From: GH45 sp046704385
GTDB lineage: Bacteria > Bacteroidota > Bacteroidia > Bacteroidales > SZUA-534
Reading direction: 5' to 3'
Assembly: GCA_046704385.1 (NCBI GenBank)
Contig: JBJKSB010000112.1
Location: 1 to 64,000, forward strand
DNA length: 64,000 nt
Shown: one piece after another, positions 35,570 through 45,573 of the stretch
How the letters are laid out: each line of letters begins with the position of its first letter
Numbering within the stretch: the stretch's first letter is position 1
Translations under genes and position numbers: made by a program
Notes under the pieces: generated by a model
The model's database searches: none
Told to the model about the DNA's origin: nothing
Seen by the model: the letters and a program-made list of their open reading frames with translations, nothing else

Positions 35570-37144
35570 ATGAAAAATTTTATTTGGATTTTGTTATTCT
35601 GTATTAGCGTAACAAGTCTAAAAGCACAGGATGAGGTTGTTAAAAAATACATGAGTACTATTACAAGCTCTGAATTACATCAGCAACTTAGCATTTTTGC
35701 ATCAGATGAATTTGAAGGAAGACAAACCGGAACACCAGGTGCAGATGCAGCAGCTTTATTCCTTGCAGATGGCTTTATGTCTGATAGTCTTATAGCACCC
35801 TGCAATACGGTTAGTGACCCTTATTTTCAACCTGTGGAATTGTACCGGTTCAAAACTCTTACCTCATACGTTGAATACAACAACACTAAATTCAACAATA
35901 AGGAAGATATTTTTATTTTGAATTCACCAAATGATACTACCGAACAAAACCTTGTATTTACCGGATTCGGGAAAAATGGCAAAAAATTCCCAACCATTGA
36001 AGTTAAAGACAAGATAGTGGTAATGCTTACCGGTGAACCGGTAAACAGCAAGGGCAACTATCTGACAACAGGCACTGATAAACCTGAATTTCCGGCGTAT
36101 ACCGATGTAAGGTCTTTAAGCCGCCACTTATCCGGACGCATGGATCATTATCTGAAACAAGGGGCCAAAGGCTTTATTATTTTAGAACCCGACACTGCAA
36201 AGTACAACAGCATAATTAAACGACTCAGCCGTTATTTTGGGCGTGAAAGAATCGGACTTAAAAATGCATCGTCGGGAAGTTCACGAAGAGGTGAATTTTA
36301 CGCAATTATGTCGGTTGAAAAGGCACTTCCAATTTTTGGGTTGAATGACGAATCGTACCATAAACTGATGCAAAAAATTGAATCGGGCGGTAAATTTCCC
36401 TACAACACATATACCGCAAAAATTAAATCGATAAAAGTAATGGACCAAACTCCTGTAAAAGCACAAAATGTTGCCGGGTTATTACAAGGTAGCGAATTGA
36501 AAGATGAAATTATTGTAGTTTCAGCACATTACGACCATATAGGTATGTCGCCCTAGGGAGTATTTAACGGTGCCGATGACAATGGTTCAGGCTCCATGGC
36601 ACTATTCGAACTGGCAAAAGCTTTCAGCAAAGCAAAAGAAGAAGGTTATACACCAAAGCGCAGCATCCTGTTTATCGGATATACAGGCGAAGAGGAAGGA
36701 TTGCTGGGTAGCAAGTATTATGCTGAGAATCCACTATTCCCAATTGATAGTACCATCGCCAATATCAATATCGATATGATTGGTCGCATTGACACCATGC
36801 ATACTGAAAACCCGGATTATTTATATTCCATTGGTTCCGATTTTATAACTCCCAAACTAAGGGAAGTTATCGAAAATGCTGACAAAGACTATACTCCAAA
36901 CCTGGCAATTGACTATTCTTTTAACAGTGCCGATGATCCGAACAATTTTTATCAACGTTCCGACCATTATGCCCTGGCTGCCAAAGACGTACCGTCGGTT
37001 TTCCTTTTTTCAGGTGAACACGAAGACTATCACCAGGTAACAGACGATGTAGATAAGATAAATTTTCCGCAATACGAATTAAGGGTACATATGATATTTG
37101 GTACTATCTGGAAACTTGCTAACAGTACCGACAAATTGAAATAA
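35570..37144 (+). pseudogene. M28 family metallopeptidase gene interrupted by one in-frame TAG
   Basis: The two halves (35570-36556 and 36596-37144) are one frame separated by TAG at 36554-36556. Read through, it is a 524-residue secreted M28 zinc aminopeptidase with a signal peptide (1-19, ending LKAQ) and a PA-like insertion. All metal-site motifs are intact on both sides of the stop: VSAHYDHIG before it, and GADDNGSGS, GEEEGLLG, NIDMIGR and RSDHYA after it. The expected Gln/Glu-like position before GVFNGADDNG suggests CAG or GAG to TAG. No frameshift is seen. A recent nonsense mutation is likeliest, then a sequencing error, then read-through. Confidence 0.85.
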
Positions 37145-37179
37145 AAGCCAGAAGATGTCGTATCCAAAAAGACCAAAAA

Positions 37180-37217
37180 ACAATTGCCACAAAAATTTTG
37201 ATTCTTGTGGCAATTGT
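37180..37217 (+). terminator. Bidirectional terminator between the M28 and DUF998 genes
   Basis: A perfect 13-bp stem (ACAATTGCCACAA / TTGTGGCAATTGT) with a 12-nt loop, preceded by an A-run and followed by T-rich sequence, so it can serve both convergent genes. Confidence 0.85.
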
Positions 37218-37288
37218 TTCTTATGTAAATCGCTTTGATATACTCTAAAGCTTACCTGACTCGTAACCCTTCCTAACAAAATTAAAAA

Positions 37289-37972
37289 TTATTCCTGCTC
37301 TTTTAATCCAACAATAGTGTGCTTATCAAGTTCCTTCCATGTAATAAAAGCCAGGAAAATTATGTAAGCATAATAGTTTAACATCAATAAGCGCTGCCAC
37401 AAACCTTTAAGTGCCACAATAAAATTGTTGGGATTATCACCAATTTTGGCTATGGAAAACAATATAAGCATTAGTGGCCCAAATATCAGTATAAATAAGG
37501 TGAACCGGTAGAATAGCCTGCCAAATTCAGCAGACAATGGTTTTAACAAAATAAACGGCAAAATCATTATTCCGGCAATCCCTATCCCACCGAGCGAATC
37601 ATGAATCATAAGCGACATGGAAATTTTGTTATGGATATGATCAGCCGGGAAAATTCCGGATCCCATTCCTTCGCCTAAAGCATAAATAACAATTAACCAA
37701 AATCCCCATTGAAAAGTTTTTTGCTTATGAGCAAATGCTGTCCTGAAACCTAAAGCAAAAACCAAGAACAAAAAGCAGAGTGCTACCCACCAGGCCGACA
37801 TTTGAACTCCAACCGGGCTATCACTTGCTCCAAGTTTACTCATAGTATCCCGAATTTGATCATATCCCGGATATTTATTTCCAAAGTACCCGGTCATGAA
37901 TAAATCTCCAGCACAGGCCAGAATTCCTACCACTGCTGCTATGCGTCCAAAAAATAAGCCTGATTTTTTCAT
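37289..37972 (-). CDS. DUF998 membrane protein
   Basis: A 227-residue protein with about six membrane helices, beginning with a hydrophobic segment that could also be a signal. It has the DUF998 layout: GYDQIRDTMSKLGASDSPV after the first helix and GIFPADHIHNK before the middle. The function is unknown. It lies 19 nt downstream of mprF on the same strand, so it is probably in one operon and may act on the same lipid pathway. Confidence 0.75.
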   Translation of the reverse strand: MKKSGLFFGRIAAVVGILACAGDLFMTGYFGNKYPGYDQIRDTMSKLGASDSPVGVQMSAWWVALCFLFLVFALGFRTAFAHKQKTFQWGFWLIVIYALGEGMGSGIFPADHIHNKISMSLMIHDSLGGIGIAGIMILPFILLKPLSAEFGRLFYRFTLFILIFGPLMLILFSIAKIGDNPNNFIVALKGLWQRLLMLNYYAYIIFLAFITWKELDKHTIVGLKEQE

Positions 37973-37991
37973 TTTTTATACATTTTATTTA

Positions 37992-40598
37992 TTAAGTTTT
38001 TATCACTTTGCCCAATACGCCCGGAGCCTGTAAAAGATCGTAATCGTGCGAGTAGATCAGATATTTATTTTTCCAATCGGGCTTAAACTTTTCTTTATAA
38101 CTCCTTTGCCCTTTAAAATGTGAAAACGACCTGATCTTTTCATAGGCAAATTTCATCGATTTTTCCGGAAAAGTAGTTGCATCAGTCATTCCCGACATGG
38201 GAGCAAACCCGATATTAACGTATTGAATATCCTTATGTTTAAAATAATTGAACAGTTCAATCTGGATAAAATCCATAATACCATTCGGTGCATCCATGGT
38301 TTTTCGTACCAAATCATAAGTTCCTTCTTTCTCTGTAAAATCAGGTATGATATTCGCAAAAGCGATTACTTTTTCTTCAGAATTTTCAACAGTTAAAGCT
38401 GTTTGTTGTTTAAGTTCTTTTTCATCGAACATTCCCTGTGAAAAAATTATTTCGTCCCTTTCGGTGGTTTTTAACCATTCGTCACTAACTGCCTTAAGTT
38501 TTTGCAAGGTTCCGTCAAGCAGGGGCGGCTCATGAATTTTAGCCTTGTAACCCGATTCTGAAACCTTACGCACAGCATTTCGAATTGATTTTACATCGCG
38601 CCCTTCAAGTGTAAATGTATTTACATCAACAATACCCTCCTGCCCCAGAAATAAACTTTTCTTTTTTAATTCTTTATAAATTGGAAGACTTTCCTCAGGC
38701 ACCCGGTAATAAAGGTCTTTTAATCCATTTTCAAAACAAAAACGACTAAATTCCGAAATGCACTTTTTCATATTTTCACTGGTATCAGCAACCGGATCTT
38801 CCAGAACCACGGCATAATTCCCGGTAACACGATAAGCCAGAAAAGCTTTTTCATTTGACGACCAAAAAAGCATTTTATCAAAGTAGGTTTTAAAATAGTC
38901 AAGAACCGACTTACCATTTTGCTTCATAAAGTCATTTGCTTTTTCGAGTTCCTCATCCAGAGTTTCATCGCTGATAACATAGGGCCTGATTAAAGCGTAA
39001 ATCAGGAATATCATCGAAAATAAACCACTCCCTTTTATGGAATAAATAAAATCACGGGCAAAATGCGATTTTGGAACTAAATCGTCGCTCCCGACCAGGA
39101 AAAAATTTTGCAAAGTATACTTGACAGATTGTAATAAACTAAAATCAATATCAAAATGCTTTTTATGCAAAAAAAAGAACCCCAAAATACCGTAAACCAA
39201 AACAGCAGCCATGGTCAGTAAGGCTGTGCGTACCCCAATATTTCTCAAATGCGGGTTCGATTTAATGTAATATTCTTTTCGGGTAGCAATCAAAATTAAC
39301 AAAACCAGAAGTGCCACAGAGGCTTCTTCAAAATCGATCCCTTTGGTTATATGTCCTATCAACGAAACTACTGTAAACACCAAGGCAAACCACCAGGCCG
39401 TTTTTAATCCTTTTAGCATAAATACTGCAGTTACCAATAAAAACAAACCAGCTACCAACACCAGCATATTCGATGAATATATTACCTCAGGCAACAGGAA
39501 ATTGTCAAGCAGTTTTAATCTTTCAACCAGAGTCGGAGTGAGTACCGAAACAATATTTATAAGACCTAATAATAACAGGAAAAGTGCCGGAAGGACACGC
39601 ATCAGTAACTTGTCAATCTTTAAAATAAATGCAAAAATACCGGCAAACAAAGGCATCCAAAATTCAAAAAACCTAAAAAGTACCATGATGGAAATGGCAT
39701 CAACGTTGGAGTAGCCCGAACGTATCAGCACATATGTCATTGATACCTCAATGGCACCCAATCCGCGCAAAAAAGGAGAAATATTCAGAAAGATTACCAT
39801 GATCAGATATGCCATCACGGCTGTTAACAGGCTTATGTCCATCTGCAAAGCCTTTGCCGCCACTACCACATGGGCTATTCCGACAAATTCGATAATTACT
39901 GAATAAAGGACCGTATATATAAATTGTCGGCGATTTGTTTGCTGATTCTGAAGTTCGTTAAGAAATACCTCTGCTTTTGGAAAATACTTTATCAGCAGAT
40001 CGTACAATTTACTTTTGGTGATTATCGATCGGTAAAGCAGAAAAATTAGCCCGATTAGAACAATTATAGCCACCAAAGCCAGCCATTCATTTTGCCCGAT
40101 AGCGCCTCGGGTCATTGCCAGGATAAAAGCCGGGATGGCCACAATCACCACCGAAAGAATTCCCACAAATCCATAAATGGAAGAGGCATAATAAATCTGT
40201 GTTTTGCTGATACCTTTTTTCTCTATCTCGCTGGTATAAAAAGCCAGTGACGATACTCCTCCGGCCGGTAAAAACACGCTTATAAAGTTTCTTTTAAGAA
40301 ATAAAATTATGGCATCCCACAATTTGAATTTTGTATGAACCGATGCGAAAGAGGAAACATACATCAATCCCTGCAAAGTAACATAAGTAATGAAAACTGC
40401 CATTCCTATCATAATCCATACAAACCGGGCGTTGAACAGGGTGATTTTAACATTTCCAAGCTCTGCTTTCTCGTTTTTCAGGAACCACATAGCCATTCCA
40501 AAAAATAGTGCTGTAATGATGAACTGGGCAATCAGCTTTCCATTTTCCTGTAAAAATGGCAAACTTCTATCTTTAATAAAATGCCTGATAGAATTCAT
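37992..40598 (-). CDS. mprF: MprF-type lipid flippase / aminoacyl-lipid synthase
   Basis: About 868 residues from the ATG at 40598, preferred over the TTG three codons earlier. The N-terminal flippase module has many helices, with the LPAGGVSSLAFYTSEIEKKG loop typical of the family. More helices follow, then a C-terminal cytosolic DUF2156/GNAT-like synthase (about 530-865) with YRVTGNYAVVLEDP, DLYYRVPEE and NIGFAPMSGM. Known members transfer Lys or Ala from tRNA to phosphatidylglycerol and flip the product, lowering surface charge. The lipid acceptor in this organism is unproven. It is followed by the DUF998 gene. Confidence 0.9.
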   Translation of the reverse strand: MNSIRHFIKDRSLPFLQENGKLIAQFIITALFFGMAMWFLKNEKAELGNVKITLFNARFVWIMIGMAVFITYVTLQGLMYVSSFASVHTKFKLWDAIILFLKRNFISVFLPAGGVSSLAFYTSEIEKKGISKTQIYYASSIYGFVGILSVVIVAIPAFILAMTRGAIGQNEWLALVAIIVLIGLIFLLYRSIITKSKLYDLLIKYFPKAEVFLNELQNQQTNRRQFIYTVLYSVIIEFVGIAHVVVAAKALQMDISLLTAVMAYLIMVIFLNISPFLRGLGAIEVSMTYVLIRSGYSNVDAISIMVLFRFFEFWMPLFAGIFAFILKIDKLLMRVLPALFLLLLGLINIVSVLTPTLVERLKLLDNFLLPEVIYSSNMLVLVAGLFLLVTAVFMLKGLKTAWWFALVFTVVSLIGHITKGIDFEEASVALLVLLILIATRKEYYIKSNPHLRNIGVRTALLTMAAVLVYGILGFFFLHKKHFDIDFSLLQSVKYTLQNFFLVGSDDLVPKSHFARDFIYSIKGSGLFSMIFLIYALIRPYVISDETLDEELEKANDFMKQNGKSVLDYFKTYFDKMLFWSSNEKAFLAYRVTGNYAVVLEDPVADTSENMKKCISEFSRFCFENGLKDLYYRVPEESLPIYKELKKKSLFLGQEGIVDVNTFTLEGRDVKSIRNAVRKVSESGYKAKIHEPPLLDGTLQKLKAVSDEWLKTTERDEIIFSQGMFDEKELKQQTALTVENSEEKVIAFANIIPDFTEKEGTYDLVRKTMDAPNGIMDFIQIELFNYFKHKDIQYVNIGFAPMSGMTDATTFPEKSMKFAYEKIRSFSHFKGQRSYKEKFKPDWKNKYLIYSHDYDLLQAPGVLGKVIKT

Positions 40599-41176
40599 AT
40601 TCTTCAAATTTTGGGTATTGATTCCATAAATTTACTACAATAATTCTGAGCCTAAAACAAATTTTGCACCAAGAATTCCGTTGTACAACTGTTATGTGTT
40701 AAATTTTAGTGAAAGTTTATTAATGTTTAGTTAAAGGATTTTGTGCCGAAAATGTTCACGAATTTCCTTTTTTAAATAAATTGTCAATAGGTTAGGATGT
40801 AAATTGGGCAATTTTAAGAATGTAAATGCTTTCCAAATAAACAAGTCAGAGTGTTCCGTCGCATCTGCCCGACCGGGTCATTCAGACGAGTGAAAATTTA
40901 GTTTTTCATGGCAACGGATTGCTTGCGACGGCTTTTCTGATAATTTAAGTTACCCAGGGTGTCAAAAACTTCAATAAGTTGAGAGTTTTAGATTTTATTA
41001 TATTTAATGAAGCAGCTTTTCTCATTTAAGTCCGATATCAAATATTAATGCCTCACTTTTGGTCGGTGGGCTCAATAGCAAACGTTATTGCCTTCACTTT
41101 ATAGTTGGGGAAGCAAATAGCAAACGTTATTGCCTCCATTTGTTGTTCGGGGAGCATTTATCAAATGCTTATGCCT
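40599..41176. repeat. Intergenic repeat region with degenerate ~40-bp hairpin repeats
   Basis: 578 bp without a gene. An inverted repeat CCGTCGCA (40856-40863) / TGCGACGG (40924-40931) encloses about 60 nt. From about 41030 to 41170 four degenerate units of about 40 bp follow one another. Units two and three share AATAGCAAACGTTATTGCC exactly, and units one and four keep the outline (ATCAAATATTAATGCC; AGCATTTATCAAATGCT with a 7-bp stem). Each unit can form a small hairpin and is separated by a GT-rich TTG(G/T)(T/C)GGGG-like tract. The mprF promoter should lie at the left end. Confidence 0.6.
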
Positions 41177-42196
41177 TCATTCTTTATAATAGTAACTATT
41201 CATTTTAATGCCTACAAAATATAAGTCAAAGCCTCCCAAACCCCCTGGCCGGTTCGATGAAAACACCATCATAGTTTGAGTATCAGAAACACCTTCATTG
41301 ATTAAAATAGGCCGGTATTCATCAAATTCTGTATTAATTTTTGCTCCGAAATTAACCGGCTTACTCCATGTCCCGTTTTCAAAATTGCTGTAATACAGAT
41401 CATATCCGCCAAACCCGCCTGCCCTGTTTGATACAAAAACCATTTTATTATTATAAATGAAAGGGCATTTATCATCAGCGTCGCCTGACAATATACTATC
41501 TCTGAAAATTTGGTAAACTGTAGTATCCGATAACAATAGTTCTATGTCCATTCCAGGATCGACATTCACGTAATAAAAGTCAAAATCCTTTCCATTTCGG
41601 TTTGAGCAAAAATAGATTTTCGATTTATCAACATTGAAGGTTGAGTACATGTCATCATATTCTGAATTCAAGAAATTAACTTCTTTAGGTTCTGAAAAAA
41701 TCTCATCGGTTTTGTTTGAAATAAAATTTATTTGGGAATTCCCTGTTACATCGGTAGAATACATCAATGTAAAATCAAAATAATTATTATTATATCCGAT
41801 TATCAGGTTTGGCCCGAATTCATTTCCTTCCGTTTCTATTTTATTTAAACCCGTTTTAATAATATCATAATCACTTTGATAAATCCCCCAGTTATCATAT
41901 TGGTTTGTAACTTTCAAATCGCCCGATTTTCTGTCAAAATTTACGTTCATCGGCATGTAAATAATGTCAAAGTCTTTTCCCTGGCTATCTCTGTTTGTCG
42001 AAAAGCAAAAAGGGATTAAATATCCAAAATCCGGAGCTGTGGAATTATAGTCGTCATACTCAGTATTAAAATCCGACAAATTTACCGGTGTTTCCGGAAG
42101 GCTTCCTTTATTATACTTATAGCCGGGTAGAATTCCATCGCAAGATGTTACAGCCAGCAAAAAGAATAGCCATGCTATTATTGAGGTAGTTTTCAT
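41177..42196 (-). CDS. PD40 beta-propeller lipoprotein
   Basis: 339 residues from the ATG at 42196; the seven codons upstream are not needed. The lipoprotein signal ends AVTSC. WD40-like PD40 repeats recur: PFCFSTNRDSQGKDFDIIYM, KIYFCSNRNGKDFDFYYV, MVFVSNRAGGFGGYDLYYS and MMVFSSNRPGGLGGFDLYFV. The SNRxGGxGGxDLY pattern is like the propellers in TolB and in Bacteroidota OmpA-associated proteins. It is probably a surface or periplasmic protein-protein scaffold; no enzymatic residues are visible. Confidence 0.8.
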   Translation of the reverse strand: MKTTSIIAWLFFLLAVTSCDGILPGYKYNKGSLPETPVNLSDFNTEYDDYNSTAPDFGYLIPFCFSTNRDSQGKDFDIIYMPMNVNFDRKSGDLKVTNQYDNWGIYQSDYDIIKTGLNKIETEGNEFGPNLIIGYNNNYFDFTLMYSTDVTGNSQINFISNKTDEIFSEPKEVNFLNSEYDDMYSTFNVDKSKIYFCSNRNGKDFDFYYVNVDPGMDIELLLSDTTVYQIFRDSILSGDADDKCPFIYNNKMVFVSNRAGGFGGYDLYYSNFENGTWSKPVNFGAKINTEFDEYRPILINEGVSDTQTMMVFSSNRPGGLGGFDLYFVGIKMNSYYYKE

Positions 42197-42371
42197 CTGT
42201 TTATAATTTATTTTCAATGGTCAGATGGAATACGCCGAAAATAATCTTTGCAGTTTGTCAGCAAATTTATTAATTATGGCTGTTTCACAGTACTGTTTTT
42301 AAATGTTAGGTGGGCTCGGAAAGTAATTGCAAGTTAATTTAAAAGTTTTTCAATTCAAATTATTGGTAGTT

Positions 42372-42974
42372 TTATCTAGAACCATTTTGCTTGTCAATAT
42401 TATCATCAATATAAGCCTTGTATATTAGTAACAATTGTTTTTCGGTATTTAATAAATTACTTAAATGTAGGGAAAGCATTGTTTTACTTTCTCTCGAATT
42501 GTTAAAAACATTTGAATAGGCAAAATCTGAAAGTTTCTCTAATTTAAAATTAATTGTCTCAGTAAGTATATTCATTTGTATTAGACCCGACATTATTCCA
42601 AAATCAATTAAATCAATCTGATTTTTTGTATACAATTCCAATCCCCCATTACTCAACGTGGCATTTTGTAGTCCATTTGTCTTCTTAAACAAGTCTATTA
42701 TTGTGATATTAGCTTCATTATATTTAAGAATGGTGTCGACTAAATTTGATTGTTTTTCAACCACTCCTTTTAGTTGAGAATAGTTTGTTTCAATTTCATT
42801 ATTTATGGTTTCGACAGATGCTCTATGATATTTTTTGGCTTGAATATTTTCTTTAAGATTGCTCAAGAACAATGCAATCAAAACACCAGTGGTAACTATT
42901 GTAAGTTCCCTTAGATAAGACTTAATTTTGCCAATTGAGTTTGATCCTAAATTCCCTTCATTTATTTTAATCAT
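42372..42974 (-). CDS. Single-pass membrane protein of unknown function
   Basis: 200 residues from the ATG at 42974, chosen because AAAGGAG precedes it at good spacing and the longer frame runs back into repeats. One membrane helix (about residues 22-42, within LRELTIVTTGVLIALFLSNL) is followed by a basic stretch and a long helical, Asn/Leu-rich domain. It looks like the DUF6090-type proteins of Bacteroidota, but I am not certain. There is no partner gene; the neighbours are repeat-rich spacers. Confidence 0.55.
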   Translation of the reverse strand: MIKINEGNLGSNSIGKIKSYLRELTIVTTGVLIALFLSNLKENIQAKKYHRASVETINNEIETNYSQLKGVVEKQSNLVDTILKYNEANITIIDLFKKTNGLQNATLSNGGLELYTKNQIDLIDFGIMSGLIQMNILTETINFKLEKLSDFAYSNVFNNSRESKTMLSLHLSNLLNTEKQLLLIYKAYIDDNIDKQNGSR

Positions 42975-43419
42975 AATTAATAACTCCTTTAACACTCGAA
43001 AATAAAATATTCTGTATACTGTTAATTTATTTTTAACATAATAAAAGTAACACTCCTTCCGAATATTTCCAAAAGTTTGTGATAGCCGGGGGTAAGTGAA
43101 GCATAGCGAAACGTAACCCCTGGTAATATACACGATATAGAAATCGTCGCAAGCATGTACCTAGCAATGAAAAGCTTATTCTGAATGCGACGAAATCCAC
43201 TACCCTTTATTTTGTCTGTATATTTTACTCATTCATTGACTATTGCACTCCTAAATTGACGGCAATTCCACTTGGGAAAGTCTCTAGCCTAAGGCTAGGG
43301 AAAGGGACATTGTATGTTGTAACCTAAACCCCCTTAATTTTTCCCTCTTTTACCGATTTTTCAGAACAACCATATACTCTTTTGGTTACTTTCGTATGAT
43401 TTTAACAAATACCTGTTTT
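42975..43419. repeat. Cluster of three REP-like palindromes
   Basis: 445 bp without a gene. (1) 43086-43123: an imperfect palindrome, CCGGGGGTA ... TAACCCCTGG, with a GC-richer core. (2) 43144-43193: TCGTCGCA / TGCGACGA arms, sharing CGTCGCA with the element at 40856. (3) 43284-43298: CTAGCCTAAGGCTAG inside matching GGGAAAG tracts. The composition differs from the surrounding AT-rich DNA, as expected for dispersed extragenic repeats. A -7-like TACTTTCG (43387-43394) near the right end may drive the ABC genes. Confidence 0.6.
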
Positions 43420-44376
43420 ATGAACCCGATAAAAAATAATATTGATGACCATATTGTTGTTGAGGTAGCTGAAGTTTTTAAGTCGTTTAAAACAGTGCAT
43501 GCCGTCCAGGGAATTAGTTTTCAACTGAAACGGGGTGAGTTTTTAGGATTACTGGGACCGAACGGAGCCGGTAAAACCACCCTGGTAGAGATGATTGAGG
43601 GAATCCAGAAACCGGATAAAGGTGATATTTTAATTATGGGGAAACCCTGGAAAGGGAACGAAGATTCACTACACCAAATTCTTGGTCTGTCGTTACAGGA
43701 GACTTTCTTTCTTGAGAAACTACGGGTTTCGGAAACCATCAGGCTTTTCGCGAGTTTTTATAAGCTTGACAGCGAAAGGGTTGAAGAAATTATAGATTTG
43801 GTCAATCTTCAGGAAAAGCGAAATTCACTGGTTAAGAATCTGTCGGGCGGTCAAAAGCAGAGGCTGGCTCTTGGAATATCGTTGCTAAATAAGCCTAAAA
43901 TTTTATTGCTCGATGAGCCGACCACCGGGCTTGATCCAAATGCACGCAGGGAAATCTGGAGTATTTTAAACAATTTGAAAAAGAATACCGATACTTCCAT
44001 TATCCTTACAACACATTACATGGAAGAGGCCGAGCAACTTTGCGATTACATCATAATTGTCGATCACGGAAAAGTCTTAAAGGAAGGGACCATCGACGAT
44101 CTTTTATTTTCCAATACAGATAACAAGCGGATGGAATTTTCCCTCGCCAATGCGCATAATGAAGATGATTTGACCGGAATCTTTAAAAATTTCCAGATAA
44201 AATGGAATACCTCTTTAAATAAAGGAACCATAGAGATGACTAATCCTGTAAAGGAGTTACCGGAAGTTTTTTCCCTGTTTGAAAAAAATCAACTACAGCT
44301 AAAGAATTTTGAATGCCGCAAACAAACACTCGACGATCTGTTTATTGAACTAACCGGTCGACACCTGGACGATTAA
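43420..44376 (+). CDS. ABC transporter ATP-binding protein (ABC-2 exporter type)
   Basis: 318 residues from the ATG at 43420. Walker A GPNGAGKTT, Q-loop LSLQET, signature NLSGGQKQRLALG, Walker B ILLLDEPTTGLDP and the H-loop in ILTTHYMEEAEQL are all intact. A C-terminal extension of about 90 residues is typical of DrrA/CcmA-like exporters. The upstream ATG at 43396 lies just after a -7-like box and is less likely. It pairs with the permease 33 nt downstream. The substrate is unknown (drug, lipid or polysaccharide). Confidence 0.9.
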   Translation: MNPIKNNIDDHIVVEVAEVFKSFKTVHAVQGISFQLKRGEFLGLLGPNGAGKTTLVEMIEGIQKPDKGDILIMGKPWKGNEDSLHQILGLSLQETFFLEKLRVSETIRLFASFYKLDSERVEEIIDLVNLQEKRNSLVKNLSGGQKQRLALGISLLNKPKILLLDEPTTGLDPNARREIWSILNNLKKNTDTSIILTTHYMEEAEQLCDYIIIVDHGKVLKEGTIDDLLFSNTDNKRMEFSLANAHNEDDLTGIFKNFQIKWNTSLNKGTIEMTNPVKELPEVFSLFEKNQLQLKNFECRKQTLDDLFIELTGRHLDD

Positions 44377-44409
44377 CAATTTATTACCGCGATTTAAACT
44401 TTATATTCA

Positions 44410-45537
44410 GTGAAAAATATTTTTAACCATCAAAGTTTCCAATTAATTAAGGCTCTGTTTTTGGAAGCCATTCGCGAACCCGCAGTTTTATTCTGGGGTA
44501 TAATATTTCCTATACTGATGGCTGTAGGATTAGGTGCAGCCTTTACCAAAAAAGCCGATGTTACCCGACGAGTTGCCATTATTGAAAACGCTCTGCCCGA
44601 TTCAAGCTCTGCGACACGTATGTTTCTTAATGAGTTTGCAACTTCCACTAAACCCCAGGGTGATGAAAAGTTTACATATAAGCTTTTTATGCCCGACGAA
44701 AAATTGGGCAATACCACCTTCTTATTTAAAATTACCAGCTGGGATAGTGCTTTGGTTTTATTAAAAAGAGGAACTATAAATGTAATTCTAAAAGACAGCG
44801 CCGATTTTTTAACCTATCATTTTGATCCTTCTAATCCTGATGCGCAACTTACTTATTTGAAATTGTCGGGGGTGGTAAACCATTCCACCCAGATTAAAAG
44901 CGTGGAAAATCCCGCGGTACAAACGCTTACTGGTATCGGAACAAGGTATATTGATTTTTTGATTCCCGGACTCATTGCCATGGGAATTATGATGTCGTGT
45001 ATGTGGGGCATCAGTTATGGTATTATTGAAAAACGCGATAAAAAACTACTGCGCCGACTGGTGGCAACCCCTATGAAAAAGAGTTATTTTCTGACTGCAC
45101 TTATTGGGGTCAGGGTCGCGATGAACCTGTTAGAAGGTTTATTGCTTATCCTGTTTTCATATTTTGTATTTCATATTCAAATCCAGGGTAGTTGGATGGC
45201 TTTGCTTTTGGTATTTATAACCGGGAACATTTCGTTTTCCGGAATCGCAGTATTTATCTCCTCACGTACCGATAAAAGTGAAGTGGGTAACGGCTTAATA
45301 AATTTTATTGTTACACCAATGATGGTATTATCAGGGATTTTCTTCAGCTACCATAATTTTCCTGACTGGAGCATTCCAATTATCCAAAAATTCCCGTTAA
45401 CAGTTATGGCTGATGATATGCGAAGCATTTTTATCGAAGGTGCCCGCTTAGGAACTGTGGCATTGCATTCATTCTGGATGGGCTTTACCGGGTTGATATT
45501 TTTTATATTGGGTCTCAAAATTTTTAGATGGCATTGA
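44410..45537 (+). CDS. ABC-2 type transporter permease
   Basis: A 375-residue permease starting at GTG (44410). The first helix at about 25-43 is followed by a 140-residue extracytoplasmic domain, and five more helices (about 180-372) form the ABC-2 membrane domain, with FLIPGLIAMGIMMSCMWGIS and the GNISFSGIAVFISSRTDK loop. It forms an exporter with the preceding ATPase. No accessory or regulatory gene is attached. Confidence 0.88.
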   Translation: MKNIFNHQSFQLIKALFLEAIREPAVLFWGIIFPILMAVGLGAAFTKKADVTRRVAIIENALPDSSSATRMFLNEFATSTKPQGDEKFTYKLFMPDEKLGNTTFLFKITSWDSALVLLKRGTINVILKDSADFLTYHFDPSNPDAQLTYLKLSGVVNHSTQIKSVENPAVQTLTGIGTRYIDFLIPGLIAMGIMMSCMWGISYGIIEKRDKKLLRRLVATPMKKSYFLTALIGVRVAMNLLEGLLLILFSYFVFHIQIQGSWMALLLVFITGNISFSGIAVFISSRTDKSEVGNGLINFIVTPMMVLSGIFFSYHNFPDWSIPIIQKFPLTVMADDMRSIFIEGARLGTVALHSFWMGFTGLIFFILGLKIFRWH

Positions 45538-45573
45538 GTTTCTAATATAAAAACATTACTGAGCAAAAACTTT

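Noticed and set aside
35570..36556. A complete short peptidase gene, with a second gene at 36596-37144
   Set aside because: Both are the same frame of one M28 peptidase separated by a single TAG; the catalytic domain spans the stop.
41030..41170. CRISPR array
   Set aside because: Units are contiguous, degenerate and about 40 bp with no unique spacers; no cas gene is present in the window.
42975..43133. N-terminal extension of the small membrane protein
   Set aside because: It would translate a REP-like palindrome; a good ribosome-binding site precedes the ATG at 42974.
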